DNA of 64,000 nt, taken from positions 434,001 to 498,000 of the forward strand of contig NZ_CP093845.1 in NCBI RefSeq assembly GCF_024732245.1, given 5' to 3'. The notes under the pieces are model-generated. The model saw only the letters and a list, made by a program, of their open reading frames with translations, did not search any database and was not told where the DNA came from. Positions 47,401 to 56,600 of this stretch are shown piece after piece. Positions within the stretch are counted from its first letter, which is position 1, and every line of letters begins with the position of its first letter. Source of the stretch: Dietzia sp. B32 (GTDB taxonomy: Bacteria; Actinomycetota; Actinomycetes; Mycobacteriales; Mycobacteriaceae). Made by a program: the position numbers and the translations under genes.

Positions 47401-48140
47401 GGCTCACCCTGCGAATCTGGCGGCAGTCCGGGCCCGACGCGACCGGACGGTACGAGGAGTTCGAGGTGCGCGACGCACGGCCGGAGATGAGTGTCCTGGA
47501 CCTGCTAGACGTCCTCAACGCCGATCTGGTGGACGCGGGCGTCGAACCGGTGGCGTTCGACTCCGACTGCCGCGAGGGGATCTGCGGGGCCTGCGGCGTC
47601 ACCGTCGACGGACGCCCCCACGGTCCCGCGGAGAACACCCCGTCGTGTCACCAGCGGCTGACCCCCTACTCCGACGGGGACACCCTGCGCATCGAGCCAC
47701 TGCGCGCCGCCGTGTTCCCGGTCATCCGCGATCTGGTGGTGGACCGCTCAGCCCTGGACGGGGTCGTCGAGTCCGCTGCCCATGTGGGGATACCGGCCGG
47801 CTCCGCCCCGGACGCGGACTCGATCCTCCAGGGCCATGATGCCGCCGAGACCGCGCTGGACTTCGCGGCGTGCATCGGGTGCGGGGCGTGTGTGGCGGCC
47901 TGCCCCAACGGCTCGGCCAACCTGTTCGTGGGCGCCAAACTCGGGCACCTCGCCCTCATGCCCGTCGCGGGCGCCGACCGCGCGGCCCGCGCCCGCGAGA
48001 TGGTCAGCGCGGCCGACGAGGAATTCGGGCCCTGCTCGCTGTACGGGGAGTGCTCGCGGGTGTGCCCTGCGGGGATCCCGCTGCGGGCGATCGGCGTGGT
48101 CAACCGGGAGCGCCTCCGGTCGGTGTTCAAGCGCTCGTGA
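47397..48140 (+). CDS. sdhB: Succinate dehydrogenase iron-sulfur subunit
   Basis: Transfers electrons from FAD to the cytochrome b. The 247 residues hold three cluster motifs: [2Fe-2S] in DCREGICGACG with a distal Cys in TPSCHQ, [4Fe-4S] in CIGCGACVAACPNG, and [3Fe-4S] in CSLYGECSRVCPAGIP. The ATG overlaps the sdhA stop. It ends convergently 78 bases from the XRE gene, with no strong hairpin between. Confidence 0.95.
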   Translation: MRLTLRIWRQSGPDATGRYEEFEVRDARPEMSVLDLLDVLNADLVDAGVEPVAFDSDCREGICGACGVTVDGRPHGPAENTPSCHQRLTPYSDGDTLRIEPLRAAVFPVIRDLVVDRSALDGVVESAAHVGIPAGSAPDADSILQGHDAAETALDFAACIGCGACVAACPNGSANLFVGAKLGHLALMPVAGADRAARAREMVSAADEEFGPCSLYGECSRVCPAGIPLRAIGVVNRERLRSVFKRS

Positions 48141-48218
48141 GCGAGCGGCGACGCCTCGGGCACGCGCACGGAGGTCGGCACGTCGCACTCGGAACGACGA
48201 CCGGGGCCGTCAGTGACC

Positions 48219-48536
48219 TTAGACGTCGTCCTCCCCGACCGGGCCTCCCTCTGCCTCCCACGCGTCGATCATCTCGACCTTGGTCCGCGTGAACTTGCGA
48301 CGCACACCCACTCCCCCTCGGTCGCTCTCCGGGATGAACCGAGCACCGAAGTAGGCCAGGGCGTCGGCCAACGCCTGCACCTCGGCCGCGTCGAGTGCGC
48401 CCACTCCTCGTTCGTACTCGCGGATCCGTTGCTCCTCCAGTCCGGAGCGCAGCGCCACCACCTTGGTGGAGACGAGGCACAACGCGCGCGCCGCGCGCGC
48501 CAGACTCGGGTCCATGAACAGTTCTCTCTGAGGCAT
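48219..48536 (-). CDS. XRE-type helix-turn-helix protein
   Basis: A 105-residue protein. Residues about 10-60 read as a divergent XRE helix-turn-helix (LARAARALCLVSTKVVALRS, then EEQRIREYERGVGALD), followed by VQALADALAYFGARFIPESD and GGVGVRRKF, a C-terminal pattern I associate with small chromosomal XRE proteins. It faces sdhB and ends upstream of nothing else it could be co-transcribed with except smc, which starts far away. A TGnCA-type repeat lies 11 bases before its ATG. The target is unknown; autoregulation is likely. Confidence 0.7.
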   Translation of the reverse strand: MPQRELFMDPSLARAARALCLVSTKVVALRSGLEEQRIREYERGVGALDAAEVQALADALAYFGARFIPESDRGGVGVRRKFTRTKVEMIDAWEAEGGPVGEDDV

Positions 48537-48546
48537 GACCCCATGG

Positions 48547-48560
48547 TGCCAAATCTGACA
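48547..48560 (-). promoter_or_regulatory. Putative operator of the XRE gene
   Basis: TGCCAAATCTGACA (plus strand) contains two TGnCA half-sites separated by 4 bases with a near-symmetric AAAT/ATCT centre. It lies 10 bases upstream of the XRE ATG, in the only AT-rich patch of the short gap behind smc. Autorepressor binding is inferred. Confidence 0.4.
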
Positions 48561-48582
48561 CCGCAGGGCCGCCCGCGAGGAG

Positions 48583-51500
48583 TCAGCGCATCCTCTGGGA
48601 GATGACCTTGGAGATACCGTCGCCCTGCATCGACACGCCGTAAAGCACGTCGGCCACGTCCATGGTGGGCTTCTGGTGGGTGATGACGACGAGCTGGCTG
48701 GTCTCCCGCAGCTGTTCGAACAGCCCGATGAGCCGCCGCAGGTTGGTGTCGTCGAGCGCAGCCTCGACCTCGTCCATCACGTAGAACGGGCTGGGGCGGG
48801 CCTTGAAGATCGCCACCAGCATCGCGACCGCGGTGAGCGACTTCTCGCCGCCGGACAGCAGCGACAACCGCTTGACCTTCTTGCCCGGGGGTCGTGCCTC
48901 CACCTCGATTCCGGTGGTGAGCATGTCGTCGGGCTCGGTGAGGATCAGCCGGCCCTCCCCGCCGGGGAAGAGCGTGGAGAAGACACCCCGGAACTCGCGT
49001 TCGACGTCCACCCACGCCTCGGTGAAGATCTGTTCGATGCGCTCGTCGACGTCGTCGATCACGCCCTCGAGGTCGGCACGCGCCTTCTTCACATCGTCGA
49101 GTTGGGTGGACAGGAACGCGTAGCGCTCCTCCAGGGCGGCGAACTCCTCCAAGGCCAGGGGATTGACCTTGCCGAGCGTGGCCAGGTCCTTCTGCGCCGA
49201 CCTGAGACGACGCTCCTGTTCGGCGCGCACGAACGGCATCGGCGGCGGCGGGGTCACGTCCTCACCGCGCTCGCGGGCGGCCTCGTACTCCTGCATCTCC
49301 AGTGCCGACGGAGGCAGGTCCTGGTCGGGGCCGTACTCGTCGACGAGAGCCTCCGGCTCGATGCCGTGGCGTTCGAGCACCGCCGCCTCGAGTTCCGAGA
49401 CCTTGACCTCGAGCTGAGCCCGGACGATCTCGTCGCGGTGGGCGGCGTCGCCCAGGCGCGAGACCTCGGACTCGGCCGCCGCGAGGTCGCTGCGCAGCGC
49501 GGCGACCGTTGCTGTGGCCTCGGCGCGCGCCGTCGAGAGCCGATCCCGCTCGGCGCCGGCGGAGGTGATGAGTTCATCGAGCCGGGCGAGCAGCCGCCCG
49601 CTGAGTTCGTCGACCACGCCGGCGACCTCCGCACCCCGGCGCCGCTGCGCCGCCGCTCTGGCCGCCCGGGCCCGGGACTCCCGTTCCGCCTGCGCGGCCC
49701 GCCGCAGGGAGGCCGACTTCCCACGGACTCCGGCGGCCCGCTCCTCCGCGGACCGGTGCGCGAGCCTGGCCTCGAGTTCCGCGGCCCGGGCCGAGGCCAC
49801 GGCGGCCTGCGCGGCACCGCGCCCGTCGTCCTCGGGTGGCCGGACCTCGTCGTCGTCATCCCCGGCCCTGGCGAGTCGGTCGGTCAGCTCGGCGTGTTCG
49901 GCGCGCGCGGCGTCGAGTTTGTCCACGGCGATCCGGCGGGTCTGCTCCAGGCGCCGCACCTCGGCCTCGGCACGGCGGCGCCGCTTACCGATACGGGCGA
50001 GCTCCGCGTAGATCTCCTCGATCGCGGCGTCGGACTCGCTGATGGCGGCGAGCGTCTCGGAGAACCGGTCCGCCCGCTCGGTGTCCTCGGCCGCGGCACC
50101 CGCCAACTCGGCCCGGGTGGTCTCGATCTCGGCCCGCACGGCGTCACGCTCGACGACAGCGGAGTCGATCGCCGACTGGATCTCCAACCCGGTCCGCCCC
50201 GACGCAGACCCGCCAACGGTCCACCCCGCGCCGGCCAGCTCCCCGTCGCGGGTCACCGCGCGCACGCGGCGGTCCGCCTCGACCTGGGCGTGCGCGGCGG
50301 CGAGGTCGTCGACCACGACCACGTCGACCAACAGGGCGGTCACCGCCGCCACGAGGTCCTCCGGGACGTCCACCACGTCCAGCGCCCAGCGTGCTCCGCC
50401 GACCAGGTCCACCTCCAGTCGGTAGTCGCCACCCGGCGCCCCGGCTCCCACGAGACCGGCCCGGCCCGCGTCGGCCTCCCGCAGCGCCGCCAGGACCTGC
50501 CGGCGGTCCACGGAGGTGTCCACGACCACCGCGTCGACGGCCGGCCCGAGGGCGACCCCCACGGCGCGTTCCCAGCCGTCCCGGACGCCGAGCATCTCCC
50601 CCACCGTGCCGGCGACGGCGTCGGATCCGAGGTGTCGCAGGACCCATTCGGCGCCGTCCCCGGCGCCCTTGTTCTGCTCGAGCGTCTCGATCCGGGCGGC
50701 CAACCGCGCGATCCGCTGGTCGGCCTCCCGCTCGATCGCCTGCAACTCCGCCAGCCGGGCCCGGGCCGCCAGGTGGGCGCGCTCGGCCCGCCCCAGGTGC
50801 TCGTCGAGGGTCCGCTCGCTCTGCTCGTGTGCTCCCACCCTGGCGTGAACGGCGTCGAACTCGGCCTCGGCGTCGATCACGGCGGTGCGGGCCACCTCTG
50901 CCTCCGCGTCCACGCGCGCGATCTCGGCCTGCGTGGACTCCACTCTCGCGGCGAGAGTCTCGACCTTGCCCGCGAGCCTGGCCACCCCCTCCCGGCGGTC
51001 CGCGATCGCCCGGACGGCCTTGAGGTGCTCGGCCTCGAGCGCGGCGAGCGTCGACTCGGCCCGGCCCAACGCCTCGGTCGCGAGACGGGCCTTCTCGGCG
51101 GCGGCGTCGACCTGCGCGGCGAGGTCCTCCTCGTGGGCGGCGGCCCGCTCGGCCTGTCGGTCGAGCTCGTCGGGGTCGGTGCCGTGGTGCACGGCGACCT
51201 CGGCGGCGAGCGAGCGCGCGCGGTCGGCGGCGATGCGGGCGGTGGCGCGCGCCCGCTCGGCCAGGGTCGACAGGGCGAACCAGCGTTGCTGCGCGGCGTC
51301 GGCATCCGGGGTCAACCGATCGAGCTCGGCCTGTGTCTCCGCGACGGCGCGCGTCAGTTCGTCTCTGCGATCGACGGCCGCGGCCACCCGCTCGGCCAGC
51401 CGTGAACGCACGCTCTCGGCGTCGGCGAGTTCACGTCTGCGGGTCACCAGGTCGTCGGCGGCCAGTCGGAACGTGGCGTCCCGCAGGTCGGCCTGGATGG

Positions 51501-52149
51501 TCTGTGCCCGGCGCGCGACCTCGGCCTGCCGACCCAGCGGCTTGAGCTGACGCCGCAGTTCGGTGGTGAGATCGCCCAGCCGGTCCAGGTTGCCCTGCAT
51601 CCCGGCGAGCTTGCGCTGGGCCTTCTCCTTGCGGCGCCGGTGCTTGAGGATGCCGGCGGCCTCCTCGATGAACGCGCGCCGCTCCTCCGGCTTGGACTCG
51701 AGGATCTCGGCGAGCTTGCCCTGCCCGACGATCACGTGCATCTCACGACCGATGCCCGAGTCCGACAGCAGTTCCTGCACATCCATCAACCGGGCGCGGT
51801 CGCCGTTGATCTCATACTCCGCCGCGCCGTCGCGGAACATCCGGCGGGTGATCGACACCTCGGCGTAGTCGATCGGCAGGGCGCCGTCGGAGTTGTCCAG
51901 GGTGAGGGTGACCTCCGCGCGCCCGAGTGGCTGCTTTCCCGCGGTCCCCGCGAAGATGACGTCCTGCATCTTGCCGCCGCGCAGCGACTTGGCGCTGTGC
52001 TCACCCATCACCCAGGTCAGCGCGTCGACGACATTCGACTTCCCGGACCCGTTGGGCCCCACCACGCAGCAGATGCCGGGTTCGAATCTCAGGGTCGTGG
52101 GCGCCGCGAAGGACTTGAAGCCCTTGAGCGTCAGCGACTTGAGATACAC
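48583..52149 (-). CDS. smc: Chromosome segregation protein SMC
   Basis: Condensin ATPase that compacts and segregates chromosomes with ScpA/ScpB. The 1188 residues are the full SMC layout: Walker A GPNGSGKSNVVDALTWV (about residues 32-48), a long coiled coil, a hinge around 510-660 (DGAEWVLRHLGSDAVAGTVG), the second coiled coil, then the signature LSLLSGGEKSLTA and Walker B FYVMDEVEAALDD. GTG 52149 lies 8 bases after TAGGAT. An acidic DDDDEVRPPEDD stretch interrupts the second coil. Confidence 0.96.
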   Translation of the reverse strand: MYLKSLTLKGFKSFAAPTTLRFEPGICCVVGPNGSGKSNVVDALTWVMGEHSAKSLRGGKMQDVIFAGTAGKQPLGRAEVTLTLDNSDGALPIDYAEVSITRRMFRDGAAEYEINGDRARLMDVQELLSDSGIGREMHVIVGQGKLAEILESKPEERRAFIEEAAGILKHRRRKEKAQRKLAGMQGNLDRLGDLTTELRRQLKPLGRQAEVARRAQTIQADLRDATFRLAADDLVTRRRELADAESVRSRLAERVAAAVDRRDELTRAVAETQAELDRLTPDADAAQQRWFALSTLAERARATARIAADRARSLAAEVAVHHGTDPDELDRQAERAAAHEEDLAAQVDAAAEKARLATEALGRAESTLAALEAEHLKAVRAIADRREGVARLAGKVETLAARVESTQAEIARVDAEAEVARTAVIDAEAEFDAVHARVGAHEQSERTLDEHLGRAERAHLAARARLAELQAIEREADQRIARLAARIETLEQNKGAGDGAEWVLRHLGSDAVAGTVGEMLGVRDGWERAVGVALGPAVDAVVVDTSVDRRQVLAALREADAGRAGLVGAGAPGGDYRLEVDLVGGARWALDVVDVPEDLVAAVTALLVDVVVVDDLAAAHAQVEADRRVRAVTRDGELAGAGWTVGGSASGRTGLEIQSAIDSAVVERDAVRAEIETTRAELAGAAAEDTERADRFSETLAAISESDAAIEEIYAELARIGKRRRRAEAEVRRLEQTRRIAVDKLDAARAEHAELTDRLARAGDDDDEVRPPEDDGRGAAQAAVASARAAELEARLAHRSAEERAAGVRGKSASLRRAAQAERESRARAARAAAQRRRGAEVAGVVDELSGRLLARLDELITSAGAERDRLSTARAEATATVAALRSDLAAAESEVSRLGDAAHRDEIVRAQLEVKVSELEAAVLERHGIEPEALVDEYGPDQDLPPSALEMQEYEAARERGEDVTPPPPMPFVRAEQERRLRSAQKDLATLGKVNPLALEEFAALEERYAFLSTQLDDVKKARADLEGVIDDVDERIEQIFTEAWVDVEREFRGVFSTLFPGGEGRLILTEPDDMLTTGIEVEARPPGKKVKRLSLLSGGEKSLTAVAMLVAIFKARPSPFYVMDEVEAALDDTNLRRLIGLFEQLRETSQLVVITHQKPTMDVADVLYGVSMQGDGISKVISQRMR

Positions 52150-52157
52150 GGTTGTCG

Positions 52158-52163
52158 ATCCTA
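52158..52163 (-). promoter_or_regulatory. Leaderless -10 box for smc
   Basis: TAGGAT on the minus strand (52163-52158) ends 8 bases before GTG 52149, right after the acyP stop. It gives smc its own promoter despite the 16-base distance from acyP. Confidence 0.45.
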
Positions 52164-52165
52164 GG

Positions 52166-52456
52166 TCAGCGTTCGACGAATCCCGGGAGTCCGCCCCGGG
52201 CCGGCTCCCAGGTGTCGACGACGAGGTCCACATGGCCGGGGGTCCCGCCGCCGCGGAGGAGTTCCAGCAGCGCACGGCACGCTGACTCCGGTCCCTCCGC
52301 GACCACGTGGACGCGACCGTCCGGCTTGTTGGCCGCGTACCCGCTCAGGCCAAGCTCGAGGGCCCGACTGCGGGTCCACCAGCGGAATCCCACGCCCTGG
52401 ACGCGGCCGTGGACCCAGGCCACCATCCGCACCATCTCGGGTCCCGGTGCGCTCAT
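52166..52456 (-). CDS. acyP: Acylphosphatase
   Basis: Hydrolyses acyl phosphates. The 96 residues include both family motifs: [14 protein letters not shown] with the catalytic Arg (about residue 24) and [17 protein letters not shown] with the catalytic Asn. The ATG at 52456 overlaps the osmC-like stop as ATGA; an in-frame ATG a few codons later is possible. The position between osmC and smc matches mycobacteria. Confidence 0.93.
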   Translation of the reverse strand: MSAPGPEMVRMVAWVHGRVQGVGFRWWTRSRALELGLSGYAANKPDGRVHVVAEGPESACRALLELLRGGGTPGHVDLVVDTWEPARGGLPGFVER

Positions 52457-52944
52457 GCCGCGCCGCCGCCGGTCTCGAACCCCAGCGCGATCTCGGTGCC
52501 GGCGGTCAGGGTCCGGCCGACGGTGCACGCCTTGTCCACCGAGCGTCGGATCATGCCCACCAGTCGCTCGGCCATCGCCGGGTCGAGCCCGGACAGGTCG
52601 AGTTCGTAGGTCTCCTCCAGCAACGGGTACCGCTCGTTCTCGCGGTCGGCGTCGCCGGAGACGCGGACGGTTGCGGCGTAGTCGTCGCCCAGCCGCCGGG
52701 AGATCGTGAAGTCCGAGGCCATGGCCGTGCACGCGCCGAGGGCGATCTTGAGCAGCTCGCCCGGGGTGAACACCCCCTCGACGTCGGCCGATCCGATCTC
52801 GACCCTGGCCCCCCGGGCGGACGTTCCCACGTAGCGCCGGGTCCCGATCCGCTCGACGCGGAGGTCGGGGTCGGGGTGTGCGGCCTGCGGCGCGGGCGTC
52901 TGCGGCGTGGTGTGCGGGGTGGTGTGTGAGGTCGACTCGGTCAT
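52453..52944 (-). CDS. OsmC/Ohr family thiol peroxidase
   Basis: A 163-residue OsmC-like protein, a family that reduces organic hydroperoxides through two cysteines. Both are present: Cys in [11 protein letters not shown] and Cys in [10 protein letters not shown], with the expected spacing. A His/Thr/Pro-rich N terminus of about 30 residues precedes the domain. ATG 52944 lies 6 bases after TACGAT, which overlaps the end of mutM. It is co-translated with acyP. Confidence 0.9.
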   Translation of the reverse strand: MTESTSHTTPHTTPQTPAPQAAHPDPDLRVERIGTRRYVGTSARGARVEIGSADVEGVFTPGELLKIALGACTAMASDFTISRRLGDDYAATVRVSGDADRENERYPLLEETYELDLSGLDPAMAERLVGMIRRSVDKACTVGRTLTAGTEIALGFETGGGAA

Positions 52945-52948
52945 GCGG

Positions 52949-53887
52949 TCATCGTACGACCGGACCGCCGGCCGACCGCCCCGCGGCAGCGCCCCGCCGC
53001 GGTGCACGACTCCGGCGCGGCGCGGGCTGACAGACCGGGCAGAAGTGCGAACCGCGGTTCATGAAGTCCTCCCGCACCAGGGCCGCCCCACATCGCGCGC
53101 AGGGCAGACCCGCGCGGCCGTAGACGTCGAGGGACCGATCGAAGTAGCCCGACGCGCCGTTGACGTTGACATAAAGCGCGTCGAACGAGGTGCCGCCGGC
53201 CTCCAGCGCTTCCGTCATCACCTCACGCGCGTGCTCGAGCACCCCGGTGACGACGCGGAGCGTCACCCCGCCGGAGCGCCGGCGGCCGTGGAGTCCGGCA
53301 CGCCACAGCGCCTCGTCGGCGTAGATGTTGCCGATCCCCGACACCACGGTCTGGTCCAGCAGGAGTCGCTTGATCTCGGTGTCCCGGCGCCGGATCGCAC
53401 GCGCGGCCGCGTGGGGATCGAAACCGGTCTCGAAGGGGTCCGCCGCGATGTGGGCCGCGGGCGCCGGCAGCAGCGCACCGGTGCCGTCGAGTGCCTCCGC
53501 CAGCGGCACGACGGTCCACCCCCCGAACGTCCTCTGGTCGACGAACCGCAACTCCCTGCCGTCGTCCAGTTCGGCACGGGCGTGCAGGTGGCGCACCGGC
53601 GGCGCCCCACGGTCGGTGACCAGCATCTGCCCGCTCATCCCGAGGTGGACCAGCAGACAGTCCGCGCCGACGGCGTGGTCGGAATCCAGGGTGAGCCACA
53701 GGTACTTGCCGCGCCGACGGGCGCCGCTGACGGTGCGGCCGGTCAGGCGTGCGACGATCTCCGCGGCCCCGCCGGGCTGCCGACGCGCGGTCCGGGCGCC
53801 CGTGACCTCGACCGCGGTGATCTCCCGGCCCACGACGTGGTCGGCGAGACCCCGGCGCACGACCTCGACCTCGGGTAGCTCCGGCAC
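52949..53887 (-). CDS. mutM: Formamidopyrimidine-DNA glycosylase
   Basis: Excises 8-oxoguanine and Fapy lesions. It has 312 residues. After the start codon the catalytic [13 protein letters not shown] is intact, the catalytic Lys is in RRGKYLWL, the helix-two-turn-helix part includes [14 protein letters not shown], and a C-terminal zinc finger has CARCGAAL and FCPVCQ. A basic 25-residue tail extends past the finger. GTG 53887 follows the rnc stop after 1 base. Confidence 0.95.
   Translation of the reverse strand: MPELPEVEVVRRGLADHVVGREITAVEVTGARTARRQPGGAAEIVARLTGRTVSGARRRGKYLWLTLDSDHAVGADCLLVHLGMSGQMLVTDRGAPPVRHLHARAELDDGRELRFVDQRTFGGWTVVPLAEALDGTGALLPAPAAHIAADPFETGFDPHAAARAIRRRDTEIKRLLLDQTVVSGIGNIYADEALWRAGLHGRRRSGGVTLRVVTGVLEHAREVMTEALEAGGTSFDALYVNVNGASGYFDRSLDVYGRAGLPCARCGAALVREDFMNRGSHFCPVCQPAPRRSRAPRRGAAAGRSAGGPVVR
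52951..52956 (-). promoter_or_regulatory. Leaderless -10 box for osmC inside the mutM terminus
   Basis: TACGAT on the minus strand (52956-52951) is made of the last two mutM codons and shares its end with the mutM TGA. It ends 6 bases before the osmC ATG. Confidence 0.45.
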
Positions 53888-53888
53888 G

Positions 53889-54587
53889 TCAGTCGGCGGT
53901 CCCGTCCAGGGCGGCCCACGCCTGCTCGGCGGCCTTCTGCTCGGCCTCCTTCTTGGTGCGTCCGCTCCCCTCGCCCAGGGCCCGGTCGCCGATCGACACC
54001 ACGGCGGAGAAGACCTTGGCGTGGTCGGGACCGGTGGAGGTGATGTCGTAGTGCACCCTGGGCCTGCCCAGTGAGGCGCACTTCTCCTGCAGGCTGGTCT
54101 TCCAGTCCAGGGCCGCCCCGAGGTGCGGGACCACCTGCAGCCGCTCCCCGATGATCCGTTCGATCAGCCCGCGGGCCGCCTCGAGCCCGTGCGTCAGGTA
54201 CACGGCCCCGAACACCGCCTCGAGGGTGTCGGCGAGGATCGAGTGCTTGTCGTGACCTCCGGTCAACTCCTCCCCTCGGCCCAGACGGAGGTGGCCGCCG
54301 AGGCCACCGGGGCCGAGCTCGCGGGCGATGTCGGCGAGGACATAGGTGTTGACCAGGCTGGCGCGGATCTTGGCCAGATCCCCTTCCGGCCTGTCCGGGT
54401 AGGACTTGTAGAGGTACTCGGTCACCACCAGCTCGAGCACGGCGTCACCGAGGAACTCCAACCTCTCGTTGTGGGGCAGGCCGCCGTGCTCGTAGGCGTA
54501 CGAGCGGTGGGTCAGCGCCTGGGTGGCGAGGTCGGTGGGAAGGTCGACACCCAGCACGGAGTCCAGCGGCGACGGTTGCTCCGTCAC
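53889..54587 (-). CDS. rnc: Ribonuclease III
   Basis: Double-strand-specific endoribonuclease processing rRNA precursors. The 232 residues contain the signature [15 protein letters not shown] (about 39-53), a second acidic site in [12 protein letters not shown], and a C-terminal dsRNA-binding domain with [21 protein letters not shown] 54587 overlaps the DUF177 stop as GTGA. The order DUF177-rnc-mutM is standard. Confidence 0.96.
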   Translation of the reverse strand: MTEQPSPLDSVLGVDLPTDLATQALTHRSYAYEHGGLPHNERLEFLGDAVLELVVTEYLYKSYPDRPEGDLAKIRASLVNTYVLADIARELGPGGLGGHLRLGRGEELTGGHDKHSILADTLEAVFGAVYLTHGLEAARGLIERIIGERLQVVPHLGAALDWKTSLQEKCASLGRPRVHYDITSTGPDHAKVFSAVVSIGDRALGEGSGRTKKEAEQKAAEQAWAALDGTAD

Positions 54588-55183
54588 GCGCGGTCCTCGC
54601 CGGCGTCGCCGGCCCCCACGGACCCGAACTTGTCGGCCAGGCCGGCCCAGCGGGGATCGATCCGTCCCTCGTCTGCGCCGGAGACCCCGTCCGGGGCGGG
54701 GGTGTCGGGATTGATGCACTCGTCGTGCCCGTAATCGGTGCAGGTGGGCGACATGGGGAACTCGAGTCCGAACGCGTCGACGAGCGCGGGCTCGAGATCG
54801 AGCAGATCGCCGTCCAGCAGGCGCACCTCGTCGTGCTCGGCGGCCTCGGCCGCGGCAGTGCCCTCGGCCGCGTACATCTCGGTCAGATCGACGCCGACCG
54901 GGGCGACGAACTCGCCCAGGCAGCGCGCGCACTCGACCTCCGCGCGGCCGGAGACCGAGCCGGTCACGAGCACACCCTCGTCGACGAACGTCAGGGTGAG
55001 GTCGAGCTCCACCTCGGAGCCCTCGGGGATCCGGATGAGCTCCACGCCGATGGCCGAGGGCAGGACGGCGGCGCGTTGCACCGGCGCGGTCGAGCCGGGC
55101 GCACGTCCGAGGACGCGGGTGTCGAGGACGAGCGAATCAGCGGCGGGGCGGCCGTGGCGGGGGGTACGGGAGGTGGAGGACAC
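54584..55183 (-). CDS. YceD/DUF177 family protein
   Basis: A 199-residue member of the YceD family, linked in other bacteria to rRNA/ribosome biogenesis and often found before rpmF. The central CARCLGEF and the later CTDYGHDEC suggest a zinc-binding Cys cluster. An acidic C-terminal extension follows. rpmF, the usual partner, is not between it and rnc here. Starts with GTG 55183, 23 bases past sepIVA. Confidence 0.88.
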   Translation of the reverse strand: MSSTSRTPRHGRPAADSLVLDTRVLGRAPGSTAPVQRAAVLPSAIGVELIRIPEGSEVELDLTLTFVDEGVLVTGSVSGRAEVECARCLGEFVAPVGVDLTEMYAAEGTAAAEAAEHDEVRLLDGDLLDLEPALVDAFGLEFPMSPTCTDYGHDECINPDTPAPDGVSGADEGRIDPRWAGLADKFGSVGAGDAGEDRA

Positions 55184-55206
55184 GCCCAGCAGACTACCCG
55201 CCGCCG

Positions 55207-55998
55207 TCAGTAGTCCCCGTAACCGTCACCCGGGCGGTCGTCCTCGCGGACCCCCCGCCGCCCGGCGGACTCGCGCCGTCCGGTCGGGGTGACCCCGTGC
55301 AGTTCCTCGCGGCCCCGGCTGACCGTGCGGATCGTGGTGCCGAGGAACTCCTCGAACCGGGCCATCTTCTCGTCGATGTAGGCGTCGCACTCCTCGCGCC
55401 GTCGTTCGCTCTCGGCGTGCGCGGCGTCGCGCACGCGCGCCGCCTCCTCGTCGGCGATCCGGACGACCTCGGACTCGGACAGCATGCGCTGCTGCTCCTG
55501 CCGCGCCTCGGTGATCGTGCGGTCGTAGAGAACGTTGGCCTGCTCGACCAGCCTGTCGGCCTCGGCACGGGCACGACTCGTGGTGGACTCCGCGTCGCGC
55601 CGGGAGCGGTCGAGCAACTCCGCGGACTCGGCGCGGGCGTCACCCACCAGTTCGTCGGCGTGCGCGGTGGCCTCGGCGACCATGCGGTCGGCGCGGGCCT
55701 TGGCGTCGGCGAGCATGGCGTCCGCGTCCTCGCGGGCCTCTCGCAGGGTCCGGTCCGCCTCGGCGTCGGCGGCGGTGACCGTCTCGCGGGCCGTGGCGTC
55801 GGCCTCCGCGAGCACCCGGTCGCGCTGGTCGAGCACGTCCTGCGCGTCATCGAGTTCGCCCGGGAACGAGTCGCGGATGTCATCGAGCAACAGCAGGGAC
55901 TCGTGCCGGGGCACCACGCAGTTCGCGGTCATGGGCAGACTGCGGGCGTCCTCGATCATCGCGTTCAGCTCATCGAGGGCCTGGAACACTCGGTACAC
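55207..55998 (-). CDS. sepIVA: DivIVA-like septation protein, SepIVA type
   Basis: A 263-residue coiled-coil protein. The N terminus (MYRVFQALDELNAMIEDARS) and the long alternating Ala/Glu/Arg helix (residues about 60-210) match the mycobacterial SepIVA protein at the same locus between coaD and DUF177, an essential division/elongation regulator under arginine methylation control there. GTG 55998 has GAAGGGA about 6 bases upstream. A role in polar growth or septation is inferred from homology and position. Confidence 0.85.
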   Translation of the reverse strand: MYRVFQALDELNAMIEDARSLPMTANCVVPRHESLLLLDDIRDSFPGELDDAQDVLDQRDRVLAEADATARETVTAADAEADRTLREAREDADAMLADAKARADRMVAEATAHADELVGDARAESAELLDRSRRDAESTTSRARAEADRLVEQANVLYDRTITEARQEQQRMLSESEVVRIADEEAARVRDAAHAESERRREECDAYIDEKMARFEEFLGTTIRTVSRGREELHGVTPTGRRESAGRRGVREDDRPGDGYGDY

Positions 55999-56126
55999 GC
56001 TCGTCCCTTCACCGGATCGTCACACTTGCCCCACCAGTGTGCCCGCAACACACTGCGGCGGTCCGGTACGCGGGCGGTGTGTCCGGAAGGTCCGGGCCGT
56101 ACGGCCGCGTGCCCCCTGGCGCGCGC

Positions 56127-56600
56127 TCAGGCCAGTCGCTCCCTCAGTGCCCGCGCGACCGGGGCCGGCAACAGGTGCGAGACATCGCCGCCGAGCCGGG
56201 TGACCTCGCGACACAGGGAGGACGAGACGAACGCCAGGTCCGCTCGGGTCGGGAGGAAGACGGTGTCGACCTCCGCGATCGACCGGTTCATGTGGGCCAT
56301 CGGCAACTCGTAGTCGTAGTCGGTGGAGTCGCGCAGACCCTTGATCACGGCGGTGGCGCCCTGATCGCGGCAGTAGTCCACGAGCAGTCCGTAGAAGCTG
56401 TCCACCCGCACCCCGGGCATGTCGGCGCAGACCTCGTCGATCATCGCCTTGCGCTCGTCGATCGTGAAGGTGCCCTGCTTGTTGGGGTTGGCGACCACGC
56501 ACACGATCACGTCGTCGAACAGGTCTGCGGCGCGCCGGATGATGTCGAGGTGCCCGAGGGTCACCGGGTCGAAGGAGCCTGGGCACACGACGGTCGTCAT
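56127..56600 (-). CDS. coaD: Phosphopantetheine adenylyltransferase
   Basis: Fourth step of coenzyme A synthesis. The 157 residues include the nucleotide-binding PGSFDPVTLGHLDII (residues 7-21, with the xxGH signature), the substrate region IKGLRDSTDYDYELPMAHMN, and the SSSLCREVTRLGGD motif. The start overlaps the rsmD stop as ATGA. A 128-base gap with small palindromes separates it from sepIVA. Confidence 0.96.
   Translation of the reverse strand: MTTVVCPGSFDPVTLGHLDIIRRAADLFDDVIVCVVANPNKQGTFTIDERKAMIDEVCADMPGVRVDSFYGLLVDYCRDQGATAVIKGLRDSTDYDYELPMAHMNRSIAEVDTVFLPTRADLAFVSSSLCREVTRLGGDVSHLLPAPVARALRERLA

Noticed and set aside
48141-48218. A toxin-antitoxin module or mobile element associated with the XRE gene.
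   Set aside because: No second small gene, inverted repeats, integrase or target duplication is present; the facing gene is sdhB and the gap holds nothing.
48676-51405. A very long open frame antisense to smc (about 900 codons).
   Set aside because: Its translation is Arg/Gly/His/Pro-rich with no family similarity, and the smc motifs on the other strand are complete. High third-position GC leaves such shadow frames open. The same applies to frames antisense to recG (57274-59610) and mqo (7318-9531).
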